From contig CM055069.1 in NCBI GenBank assembly GCA_029204045.2, positions 26,516,825 through 26,580,824 on the forward strand: a DNA stretch of 64,000 nt, written 5' to 3'. The DNA is from Tillandsia leiboldiana. Its lineage: Eukaryota; Streptophyta; Magnoliopsida; Poales; Bromeliaceae. Below, in pieces: positions 34,203-44,651 of this stretch. The notes beneath the pieces were generated by a model. The model saw nothing but the letters and a program-made list of their open reading frames with translations. It searched no databases and was not told where the DNA came from. Made by a program: the position numbers and the translations under genes. How positions within the stretch are numbered: position 1 is the first letter of the stretch; each line of letters starts with the position of its first letter.

Positions 34203-34359
34203 TACTTAGGAGAATAAACATGCCAATCACTCATCCCGTCCCTCGGGAGAGGTGTAAAACTCAATCAGGACTCTCGCTACAAATCACGACTCTCACGAAG
34301 TCATCCTAGGGTCCAACCACAAGCCTAGGGTTTCTAAGTCCACCATGACCTACAACCTA

Positions 34360-34372
34360 GGCTCTGATACCA
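34360..34372 (-). other. PBS (tRNA-iMet type) of the LARD-like element
   Basis: The minus strand reads tggtatcagagcc, 8 nt from the LTR end at 34380. Confidence 0.85.
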
Positions 34373-34379
34373 CCTAATC

Positions 34380-37300
34380 TGTCACGCCCCGGGGTCGAAA
34401 CTGCGACCCGGGCTCGCCAACAGATCCGCCACCTATGCCAAACCCGCATAGGCGAAGCGTCCTACCTGCAAAAAGAACTACAGCTAACAGATATCATAGC
34501 TAAAAGATAAAACTGCTATAGAAATAAAATCAACCACTGTACAACTGAAGATAAAACAACAAGGTCCCTCTCCCAAAAAGATAATCATACAATAACCTCG
34601 AGTACAAAACTCATAGCTCAACAGGGAGATAACTCAAATAAAACATCAGTGTACAAGCTCTCAATACATCATATCCTCACTACATCAGTCTCTCAAAAGA
34701 GGAAATAAATACCACTCTACCGACTATACTGAAGATCTCCTCCAAGGGGGGGGTACCGCTACTCTCCAAAGATGGGTCTGGATCTAGCTCGCTACTCCCT
34801 CACCACGCACAGCAACCACAGAACGGCAACACCCGCCAAGACTCTGCAAAACAAAGAGGAGAAAGGACAAAAGGGGGAAAACCCCCAACGGGCGTGAGAA
34901 CTTCGCAATAAGGGAGTTCTCAGTGGGTATCGCCACAAGGGCCGACGATCTGCCCACCAAGACTACTAGAGGCAAAAGATGACCGATGCAGTAAAACTGA
35001 AAGAAGAAGCTGGAAACACTCTACAGCTACCATGCCTCTAACCAAATGCTCAAATGGGGCAACTCTGATGAAGATATGCAACACTCGCACACGAGATGCT
35101 CAATCGACCCAATCGAGCTGACTGCCGCATCGGGTCCAGTCAAACCTGCGCCCACCTACACCCACCTCCCGCTGACGGGCAGGAATTACGTAGGGCGTCC
35201 AAACGGACTGACTCGCTATCGAGTAGTGGCTCATGCAGGCTATAGTCAAATCCATGCCCTCTCTCTCTCAAAACGGAAAGACTCAAGATGCTCAACCTCT
35301 CACACAAAGGTCAAAGAACTCACAACGACCACGGGACCACCGTCAATCCCCGAACGGTTCCCAACAATACTAGCACTGGTCTAACACAGCTACTGGACTC
35401 CACTCGGTCCCCCAGGCACGAGTGTAACAAAAAGTATCTGCCTGAATAAACCCAATCGATAGACCAGTAATCACTGGTACTGCCTGCTCTGCTGTCCAAC
35501 TCAAGGACCAGCATGGTGCCCGGCGCTCACACCGTGGAAAGGCTACTCTGCTGTCGAACTCAAGAACCCAGCATGGTGCCCGGCGCTCACACCATGGAAA
35601 GCCTACTCCGGAGTGGCACTCGAGGGGAGCGACCCACACGAGTAAAGTATCACTGTATCAAGCATCACTGTATCGAGTATCTCTGTAACCTCTGTCTCAT
35701 AATAGCAGGACTGGATCAAGACTATGATCAAAGTGGGAAACTCCGTCCACTAACACAACCCCGATCTGATGCAATAATACTCAAAAAGTGGGAAACACCA
35801 TCCACTAGAACAAATCTGATACCCAATCTGATGCAATAGTCAACATCCGGTCAACCGCCCAGAGTCCGCGGTCACCGCAATAACCCACAACCCACAATTG
35901 GGTAAATTAATCAAGATCCGGTCAACCGCCTACTGTCCGCGGTTGCCGCAATAACCCACAATCCAACATCAAGCACACCCTGTCTCTGACCCTAAGGTCC
36001 CAGCTACACTATCCCAAACCTCTGCTCGAACCCGAGCAACATGACTCAAAAGTCTAAATAAAAAGGAGAAAGAAAGCAATCATGGTTTCTCCTAAGTCAA
36101 ATTCCAATATGTAGTGCAGCAGTAAAAGATGGCCTAACTATATGTTCATACACATATGTCCATACAAGCATGCATTTGTCCTTAAGAAGGATAAAGAAAA
36201 TAAACCTCATGCCAGAATTAACAATGACCATACCTGTCCATGATTTTCGATCCATAATCACTCCTTGGAGTAGAACCTGCACATAACTACATAATCCTAT
36301 CCCAATGCATAAACCAGCCTCATAAAAGGTTATGTGCTAATATGGCATGATAATTAATCCTGATATGGTAACCTTGCCTTAGGTGGGCTTCCACTAATCA
36401 CCAACATGAATATTTGATTATACCATTGTCATACTATGAGAAATTCACTTGCAATTTCCATAGAATCCTCACTGTTAAACTTACCGACCAATTTCAGTTA
36501 TTGTACCGTAAACCTGCATGCAATGCTAACATATAACAATATAGAGAACCGTCCACCGGTTCCGGGAATAAGGCACCCACCTGAAAAGCTGACTGTCCAA
36601 AGCCCAACAGCTGAAAACACCAGATAACTCTAATCCCTTGCTCCAATAAGTTCAGCACACCCGTAACTCTCCTGGCACAATACAAAGCTCACTAATTACA
36701 CTAAGGCTCCCAAATATAACTCTTATAATCCCATACAACAACAGTCCCGAAACTGTTAAATTATCACCTGCAGAAAGTGCCCAGAAAATTCCAAGAAAAA
36801 TACCACAGCGATCCTCGCGTCGATAGCTTCGCAACGGTACCTTGCACGCCCAAATCCGAGTTCGGTAAGTCAAGATAAAAATTCGGCAAGGTGGTACACT
36901 CAAAAGATTTCAGCACAAAAGACTGTAGCACTGTACACAGAGAAACAGTGATTCTCACCTCTGATGAAATCTCAGAAAAATCCAATAAAAATAAGAGCGC
37001 GTTCCTTGCGATCTGTAGATGAAAAAGTTGTATAAGCTCGTTTCCGGCTGACGCTTGGGCGCAAAGATATGGCCAAAACACCTCGATGCTGTCCCACAAA
37101 GCCAAACAGAAAAAGGGTCACAGTGCTGCCTCGGGATCCGTGCCAAAAACTCGCAACGGGAAAGCGCGATCAATACGAAAGATGAAGCCCTACCTCTTAG
37201 GAGTCTGTCGGCATAAGAATCACAGAAAAAGGAGCTCGGGGTAGCCCAGGGGAGCTAAAACACTGCTGCTACGCCGAAGAAGAACACTAGAAAGCAACGT

Positions 37301-38560
37301 CGCGCCGCGCCGTAAAATGGGGAACCTCGGGATTCGAGCCTCCAAAAATCCCAGAAATTGGCAGGAAGATCAAGGACTTGAAGATGAAAATCTTCCAAGA
37401 AGGGAGCTCGGGGAGATCAAGCTTGGGCTGAGAGGAAAAAGCCAAAGAAGAGGGCTCGGGCTGCCTATTTATAGGCTGAGAAAAACATTTGGAGAAATAC
37501 CCAATGTGTCCCAAGTTCCGGGCGCGCACTGTGCGGCCCGGCCCAGCCCGCAGGTTTCGGGCGCGCACAGTGCGGCCCGGCCCGCCAAGATTCGGGCGCG
37601 CACAGTGCGGCCCGGTCCACCACACAGCCCAGTCCGCTAACACCCCGGGCCCCACTGCACCCGGTGCACCTGCGCCCGCCAATGGCGACGCGACACGTGG
37701 CCCGGCCACCCGTGCACCGCGCACGTCGCGCCGTTGACCGCGCACGTCGCGGCTGACCCGGGCCCGTACGGCCACCTGCCCCGCCGTACGGCCACCTGCC
37801 CCGGTCAACGACTCCACCGATTGCGTGGACCGGGAGCACAACACCGGACCAACTACCTCCCGCCACGTGTCCACCCGGTCTACCGTGCACCACCGGCCTG
37901 CTCCGTGAACCCAGACCACAACACCGACCAGTGAAAACCTGCCACGTGTCCCTTCCTCGGGTGCACGACGGCCGCGTGGACCGCGCACCTGACCGCGCCC
38001 CCGCGCGCCTGCCCGCGCCCCTGTGCGCCTGCCCGCGGCCGCGCGCCGCCTGCCCGAGCGCCCTCCGCCGCCTTCCGCCGCTGCCCGCCGCCGCCAACCG
38101 CCGCCGGCGATCGCCGGAAACACTGTTCCGGCGATGAACAGTAACTGCAGCCCAAAAACATCAAGTAAATAGCCCATCTTGACCGTTTTCGCGCGCTGAT
38201 TCCAAAAACGACGTCCATTTTGCCAAATTCCAAACCTATAATTTGCCGGAGGCTCCCGCAAACCCCAAAAACTGCCAAAACTTCCGGGAGCCCGCTTTTG
38301 GGTATCCGGACTCAGAATTAAGCAAACAAAAAGCCATTTCCAAGCGTTTTTCCGCACCGAACCCAAATCCACCCTCTGTTTGGCCAAAATCCTTTCCTAA
38401 AATTCGGCAAAAGCAGCCGAAGGCCAATACAACCAACCAAAGCTCACAGGGTCCATCTCTTGTGTCCAAATAGGCGCGCGAACACCGCCGACAAGCCACG
38501 TAGGCCTCCAGAAGCTGCTGGTCACACTGTAGAAGCCCGACAAAGGTCCGGGTCACCACA
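34380..38560 (-). repeat. 5' LTR of the LARD-like element
   Basis: Near-identical to 26774-30954 and the same length. Its TATA box is at 37464-37475 (minus). Confidence 0.92.
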
Positions 38561-38565
38561 GTATA

Positions 38566-39803
38566 TCTTCAACTAGGTGGGTACCCTTGCTATAAGTGCA
38601 ACAAGTGCAGTAAGTGCATCTATCATCATAAAAAGGCTCGTTAAATTGTCTGACAAAGTAGATGGAATGTTAAATCTTTCGCTTAAATGTTTCTTTTCAT
38701 TCTAACATGATAATTGTAGCGACTGCGGTCGCGGTGCTCAATACACGCCGACACCGGCAAATATTGGGGTAGGATGCTGCACGTACACAGGCGGATTGGC
38801 CTCTGCATGGGTGTACTTTTCCGGAGAAGTGGTCTTTTTGGACCCGTGTACCTCACAAAGGGGTGGGAGCCGTGAGGACCTCTTCGCGCCTGCTGCAAAT
38901 AGCACACCAGCACCATGAAGAGGTTAAAAGCATCAAGGGGTTGTGCACGAGGGGAGACTTCCGTCTCTCCGACAGGTACTCTGGGGTTGGTGCCCAGCTT
39001 AACTCGGTATTCTGGGGTTGGTGCCCAGCTTATTTTGTGACAGGGTTTTAGCGAAAGGTTCCGGTGTATTTCGGTTTGTTCTTGAATCTATGTTAATCGT
39101 TAAGACATCTACTTTGTTTGTCACTGTCTTTACCCACTCCGTGACAGGTTTGACTAGGTGTGGTAGTCGGGACGACGGTGAGGCAGCGATTAAAGAACAT
39201 TAGCTGGATAAGGTTTATCCCATTATTTCTTGCTTGAGTTATCTCTTCCCCTTGTTATCTAAGTTTAAGTTCTGAATTGCTTGATTGTGGAATGTTGTGG
39301 ATGTTGGATTGAGAGACGGTTTTGTGATGTGATTTTTATAATGTTCCTTGATGATTTATATGCGGCATGTTTTATACCGAACAAAAAGGGGTTTCGAAAA
39401 TGTTTTCCAAAACCAAGTGTCATGTGGGCACTGCTTTGAAAACCTGTGGATTTATCCTTTCCGAAATGATGTAGCCGCCTTACTGTGAATGTGTAGACGT
39501 TTTTAAAGGAATGGGTGTCGAGTGGACACCGTTTACAAACTTGTAGGTTCCTCTTAATGTGATTAAATGTCTTTACACTCTCGTACTTGTTGACTGTGAC
39601 TGTGTGGTTAAAGAATGTATGTTGATGTTGTAAATGAGACGCCGTGCATATACAAAGGAGACTCTGTCCGTGGGCAGGGTGAATTTGTGTATGTGGCGGT
39701 CTGACACGCACCGGGGACGAGGCTGATGCTTATTTATTAAGGAAAAAATTTATACACGCACATTTCCGCTTATCTTTACCTAAAAACCCCCGGGGGCGTG
39801 ACA
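38566..39803 (+). repeat. 3' LTR of family A, second part
   Basis: Continues from 26773 across the gtata duplication. Holds structured block 1 (38785-38862) and block 2 (39641-39698), and ends cccgggggcgtgaca before the outer TSD ttttc. Confidence 0.85.
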
Positions 39804-40213
39804 TTTTCACACTCCACTAATGGATGTAATTCTTTTCACATCTTATGAGCATGAAAAAACTAAAAGACTTTCCCTCAATTGGCTATTAATTAAGTAAGAT
39901 ATTCAGTATTCAACCAAAAATTGATCTCGTATTCATACTTATTTCAATCATCAAATAAGATAAAAATAATACCAACAGATCATTGAGTGAGGTAATGATT
40001 TTGATCAATTAAAGATGAAATAATTGATATAAATGATCATTGCATCAAATGAGTTATAATGATATCCAAATCATAATAAAATTCTCAAGATATGAAATGA
40101 TGCAATTAAAGTCAATATTGCTAATACTCCGTTAATGTTCTAAACTGCATATTTACAAACGAAAAGAACAAAAATATAAAACAAAACCTAACTAGCAATA
40201 GTTCAAAAATCAA
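39804..40213 (-). other. Spacer downstream of pol, outer Copia (part 2)
   Basis: AT-rich and non-coding; it continues the spacer from 13498. The first ~60 bp (ttttcacactcc...gatgtaa) match 45955-46015. Confidence 0.75.
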
Positions 40214-41359
40214 TTATGTAAAAGGAAGCATACCAATTATTTTTTGCAAATGAATAAAACGTTTTTGATCCAAAGGTTTTGTTAAAATATCGGCTAGTTG
40301 ATCATCAATAGAAACATAAGAAATTTGAAGAGTATTTGATTCAACTAGTTCTCTCAAAAAGTGATATCTTAATTCAATGTGTTTTGTTCTCGAGTGCAGC
40401 ACAGGATTTTTAGAAATATTGATGACACTGGTGTTGTCACACAAAATAGTCACCGAGGATATAGGAATCCGAAAGTCACTCATTACACTTTTTATCCAAA
40501 GCAATTGAGTTGAGCAACTTCCCGTAGAGATATATTCCGCCTCGGCAGTAGATAGAGCAATGCAGTTTTGCTTTTTACTATACCATGCAACAAGACAATG
40601 ACCAAGATAAAAGCATGCTCCACTAGTGCTTTTCCGATCATCCACTGATCTAGCCCAATCGGTATCCAAATATCCTATAATGTTAAGAGATGTAACCATA
40701 GGATACCAAATTCTGAAATTTACTGTACCTTTCACGTACCGGATGATCATTTTCACCGCTTTCAGGTGAATTTCTTTCGGTGCTGATTGATAGCGCGCAC
40801 AAATACTGACACTGAAAGAAATATCCGGGCGACTAGCAGTAAGGTAGAGAAGACTTCCAATCATACTTCTATACAATTTCTCGTCTACACTCTCCGTGAG
40901 ATTCACCTCCTAATCCCTTATTGTTATCTCCCATAGGAGTCGGAAAGTCTTTAGAATCTTCTAAACCGGATTTCTTGACCAACTCCTTCGTATATTTGGA
41001 TTGACATAAATGAATTCCGTCTTCACATTATTTTATTTGCAATCTAAGAAAATACGTAAGTTCACCCATCACGGACATCTCAAATTCGCTTTTCATTATT
41101 TTCGCAAATTTGGAAGCATTCTTATTTGTTGTAGCACCAAACACAATGTCATCAACATAAATTTGTGTTACAATAAAGTTATTATGAAAATGCTTCACAA
41201 AAAGTGTCCGATCGGCTTCCCCTCGAGTATAGTCATTTTCCAAAAGATATTTCGTTAATCTTTCATACCATACTCGCGGTGCTTGTTTTAGTCCGTAAAG
41301 AGACTTTTTCAAGCGAAAAACATGATTGGGAAGTTATGATCAATGAAACCTTTCGGTTG
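40214..41359 (-). pseudogene. Copia pol: RT C-terminal half and RNase H (outer Copia)
   Basis: The RT part (41312-41028) has KKSLYGLKQAPRVWYERL and the catalytic YVDD box, then stops at a TAA that should be a sense codon after LQIK. Between 41028 and 40906 the coding continues with another shift. RNase H (40906-40214) is open for 230 codons with the three acidic positions in YLDTDWA, STAEAEYIS and LLCDNTSV, and ends ADILTKPLDQKRF. A 1-base deletion near 41331 shifts the RT frame just inside the insertion border. The upstream half of RT is at 49679-50616, beyond the inserted element at 41360-49678. Confidence 0.9.
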
Positions 41360-42639
41360 TGTTGGTTTTTAAGGATCCACAAGGATCTAAATAGGTACTA
41401 TTAAACAACTAGAGGGGGGGTGAATAGGTGTAATACTTATAAAACCAAATCTCAGTGCAAAATAAAAACCAATGTGGAAATAAAAAACAGCACACCGAGA
41501 TATACGTGGAAACTCCAATCCAGGAGAAAAACCACGGGACCAACACGCAATAACAATCCACTAAGAATAGAAGAATAACAAGGTGATTACCGACTCCATG
41601 GACTCAAACCCCTCCTTCAGCTTCTTCGGACCTTGCGCTCACCGATCGGACGTCCACGCAATAACAATCCACTAAGAAAAGAAGAATAACAAGGTGATTA
41701 CCGTCTCCACGGATTCAACCCCTCCTTCAACTTCTTTGGACCTTGCGCTCCACCGATTGCACGTCCACTGCACATGTTCGAATCCACGAACGCCACTCGA
41801 ATCCATGAGCACACGTTTCGAATCCACGAAACGCCTTCAACACATCGAATCCACGATGCTACGTCGAATCCACGACGCAAATAGCCGATAAAGAATATAG
41901 GCTCCGATGGTGATCCTTTGCTTAGATTCTCATTGAGGAACCGTAGAAGAAATCTCTAAGCAAAGACTAGATCAATTCGACAAAAGATAGATCTTGGAAG
42001 AACCGTCGAATTGACCTAAAAAAGGCGAAAGAGAAGAACGGTAAAAACCAGCCTCTAGGGTTGCTCTCGAGTGTTTCTCAATTGATCGGTTAGTATCGAG
42101 AAACCCTAAGAGTCTATTTATAACCCTTGGAAAAAGATAAAAGTCGGTTTAGTAATTTTATCCCGATAGGGCATTGTGTACCGGTACCAAATAACGTGTT
42201 CCGGTACGCAGTGGTGCAAACACAGATTTTTCTATTGTGTTCCGGTACGCGAGTCCGTGTTCCGGTACGCAATGCAATTTACAGAAAATTCTGTGTGGGG
42301 TTTGAGGAACTCAAAGTGTGGTTCCGGTACTCAATGTAAAAACTGATTTTTCCAAGATAAGCTTTATCCAAAACAAACCTAGTACCGGAATCCAAACTTA
42401 AAAAAGATTGTAAGTTAAATCCAAGTTCCTAAAACCAGATCTAAACCGAGTTTCAATCATTCCCAGATTCCAATGATTATAAATGAACTTAAATCACCAT
42501 GGTTTACTTAACCATACCTGAGTGTTATCTTGAGCTCATGTTGAATCTTCAATGAGTCTTCGAAAGCCGATTTGACAATTTGTTCCCTTTAAGACTCCGA
42601 CTCAACTTACGAAATATGCCAACACAAAAAGCCGTAACA
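41360..42639 (-). repeat. 3' LTR of the pol-less Copia
   Basis: Plus strand tgttggttttt ... gccgtaaca. A TATA box is at 42113-42125 (minus: ggttataaatag). Upstream of it (42171-42400) lie five or six ccggtac-type repeats. Confidence 0.92.
42113..42125 (-). promoter_or_regulatory. TATA box of the Copia LTR, with upstream ccggtac repeats
   Basis: The minus strand ggttataaataga is a strong plant TATA box; the same box is at 49153-49165 in the 5' LTR. The repeats gttccggtacgc, taccggtacc and relatives lie 50-280 bp upstream. Confidence 0.75.
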
Positions 42640-43286
42640 ATCTCCCCCTTTGGCAATTTCGTGACAAAACCCAAAAATATATAAAGTCGCTCAAGTCACT
42701 CATCTTAAACCAAAAATTCGAAATTCAATGTCATCACCAAAACATTGATTTTCTTTGCGTGAAAGATCCAATAAATACAAAATTACATTTGAACCAAACA
42801 GTCCTAGAACATACTCTATGACTTAGGACTTGGAGTCTTAAAGTGATGTAATTCCTGCAAAACAAAACTCCAAACAAAATCAAACATTAGTCGTTAGAAA
42901 TTAAAATCCTACATTTGATTCGTCTTCCTTTTGGTTCTTTTGTTTTTCCGGCTCTTTTGTTTTGTAGCTCTTTCAATCTTTTCTTTATCTCGCCCTATCT
43001 TGAGCATCCATGTTCTCCATGTTCTCCATGTTCTCCTCCCGTCTTGAGCATCTATGTTCTCCCCCTTTGTGATGCAATCATTATTTTCTGTCTCCCCCTT
43101 TTTATGATATGTCCATCATTTCCGTTATTTCCGTTCTCCCCCTTTTTGTCACAAATTGTCAAACAGTTAATATAAACAAAAGGTAAAAATACTAGGAGGA
43201 TAAGTTCTTAGTTACAGGACGATTAGAGTTCTTGTTCATCACAAAGTGAAAAGAAAATGAAAGCCAAAAACAAGAAGGAAAAGCGA
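42640..43286 (-). other. PPT and cluster of extra PPT-like tracts
   Basis: The true PPT (minus: ccaaagggggaga, 42641-42653) abuts the LTR. Three more tracts of the form aaagggggaga lie at 43058-43072, 43091-43104 and 43135-43149. Multiple PPT-like runs upstream of the 3' LTR are a known Sirevirus trait (general knowledge), which supports the lineage call. Confidence 0.75.
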
Positions 43287-44651
43287 TCACTCATCCTCAT
43301 TTGAATCATCATTATCATCATGCGATGTTGGTCCATGCGATGTACTCGGTGCAGTTGCGCCAGTGACCACATCATCATATTTGCACCCTAGGATATCGAA
43401 GATTTTCTTTAAACCATCCTCAAGTTTCTTGAAGCCTTGCTCCATCCTTTGCTCCATCTTTTGCTTTAATGAACGAACATCCCGATGCAAGGTTTGAAGA
43501 GTTATGACCTCATCTGGTTCAGGAGATTCTTGACGAGGTGGTGCACTCACTGTCGCTTCACTTACATAACCTTTTGTATGCCCAAATGTCTTCAAAGTGC
43601 TAATTGACTTGGCTAACGTGATTCCATCAATTGCCCCCAAGCCATAATCATATTTGGCACAAGAAATGTCCACTCTGTGATCTTCCAGAATACTAGTAAT
43701 CAAGATTGGATACGGTAGAAGGTCACGTTGCCTTGATCCTTCAATGACATGTACCATTTGCTGCCAAATGAGAAATGGAATGTTGGTGTTAATTCCATTT
43801 GCACTTTCCGGGTGACCGAGGAAAAAGAGAAGTAGCAATCGATCCCATCGAATCCTTTTGGTCCCCAGTGTGGGCAATAGGTTGTAGCATACAATTAAGG
43901 ACAAAATATGATACTCTGGTTTTAGGTCCTTTGATTCAACATATGATCTGTTCGTGTGCGTCCCTGTCTTGCAAATAGAGTCCACAACCATATCCCAATG
44001 GGTATCATGTTAGAAATTACCATCAGTGTAATAAAGACCAGTAGTGTCAACAGCTAATCCAAGGTTTGCACCAATTACTGCTGGAGTAATGTCAAACTTG
44101 ACGTCTCTAACTGTTGTTTCAAAGACGAAGGCTCCGGTGTCATGGTCCTTTTGAAGTATGTTACCTCGCATGTAGAACTCCCTGATGGTCTCCACACAAA
44201 AACCCATCTTAGGTTGAACTCTGCCAAGTGGCCGAATATGGCTTCGTTCCAAAAGCCTTGCAAAGTCTGGCACCTCACGACATAACTCGTTAAAGTTCAT
44301 GTGTCGCTCTCCAATGCATGTGCGGTTCGCAAATCTGGCACGGCGTTTTGCACTCACATGCGGTTCACTTTCATCAACATTTGATCTCCGTTGAGAGCGC
44401 TCGCGTATTACCGGTCCACCGGTACTTCTACGCGGAGGAGAATCCGCACCCTTCTTTTTCCTTGGAGCCAAAGGTGCTTTTCCCTTTCCTTGAACTGATT
44501 CCTCTTCATATTCTGAGGAATGTTCAGATTTTGAGCTAGTTGAATCCTCGTTGCGTGATCGTTTGGTAGCCTTTTTCTTTCCAGAACCGCGACCACGTCC
44601 ACTTCCAGTGGCCATCAAAATCACTAGTGCAAGAAGCCATGAAAATGCCAT
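43287..44651 (-). pseudogene. Accessory ORF downstream of gag, one in-frame TAA
   Basis: The frame from Met at 44651 runs 455 codons with a single TAA at 44010-44012; the same frame then continues to an acidic end (NDDSNEDE). Order of parts: possible short hydrophobic start (or a start at the second Met in MATGSGRGRGSGKKK); a basic Lys/Arg and Ser-rich region; a conserved globular region with ERHMNFNELCREVPDFARLL and ETTVRDVKFDITPAVIGANL; SLIVCYNLLP and RWDRLLLLFFLGHPES; a linker; a coiled coil with HRDVRSLKQKMEQRMEQGF and KKIFDILG; an acidic tail. It is homologous along its length to the decayed ORF at 7857-9388. The fold resembles the 'putative plant transposon protein' families; nucleic-acid or gag binding is possible but unproven. 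The stop could be a single recent mutation. Confidence 0.7.

Larger units (their letters stand above)
30955..34379 (-). pseudogene. Internal region of the LARD-like element with decayed Gypsy pol
   Basis: Beside the left LTR a PPT and the motif agtttcgaggacgaaact lie on the minus strand (30955-30998). At 32351-32545 the minus frame aligns in pattern with the protease-RT junction of plant Gypsy pol: 'DVPIVHEIPGV', 'PPERKIKIAIDV', 'TAPTSLAPHWIPPLELRELS'. Upstream, 32968-33204 ends in 'APFVIGLDILAG', reminiscent of the 'FDVILGMDWL' protease-region motif. No RT catalytic motif, RNase H or integrase is readable, and stops are frequent. At 34177-34202 a palindromic-loop hairpin lies in the leader. 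Confidence 0.65.
26774..38560 (-). mobile_element. LARD-like retrotransposon with 4.18-kb LTRs
   Basis: Two LTRs of equal length (26774-30954 and 34380-38560, 4181 bp each) flank a 3425-bp internal region. The TSD gtata (26769-26773, 38561-38565) is exact. I count about 18 substitutions and no indels between the LTRs by eye, so the insertion is recent. Minus orientation follows from the PBS beside the right LTR and the PPT beside the left LTR. The internal region has only decayed Gypsy pol traces, so the element depended on proteins made elsewhere. Sizes resemble the LARD class of cereals (4.5-kb LTR, 3.5-kb internal; general knowledge). Confidence 0.92.
13499..39803 (+). mobile_element. Composite Gypsy-type (Tekay/Del-like) nest, family A
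   Basis: The outer ends are TGTAATGACACGAC at 13499 and GGGGGCGTGACA at 39803, flanked by ttttc (13494-13498, 39804-39808). A 5' LTR remnant (13499-14267) matches the start of the 3' LTR (24651-25413) almost exactly. Between them lie parts of two other large-LTR families (B, + strand; C, - strand), so the original internal region is mostly gone. The 3' LTR is split by an 11.8-kb insertion. The Tekay/Del affinity rests on the motif before the 3' LTR (tttcgaggacgaaact) and the coding relic upstream of it. Confidence 0.8.
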
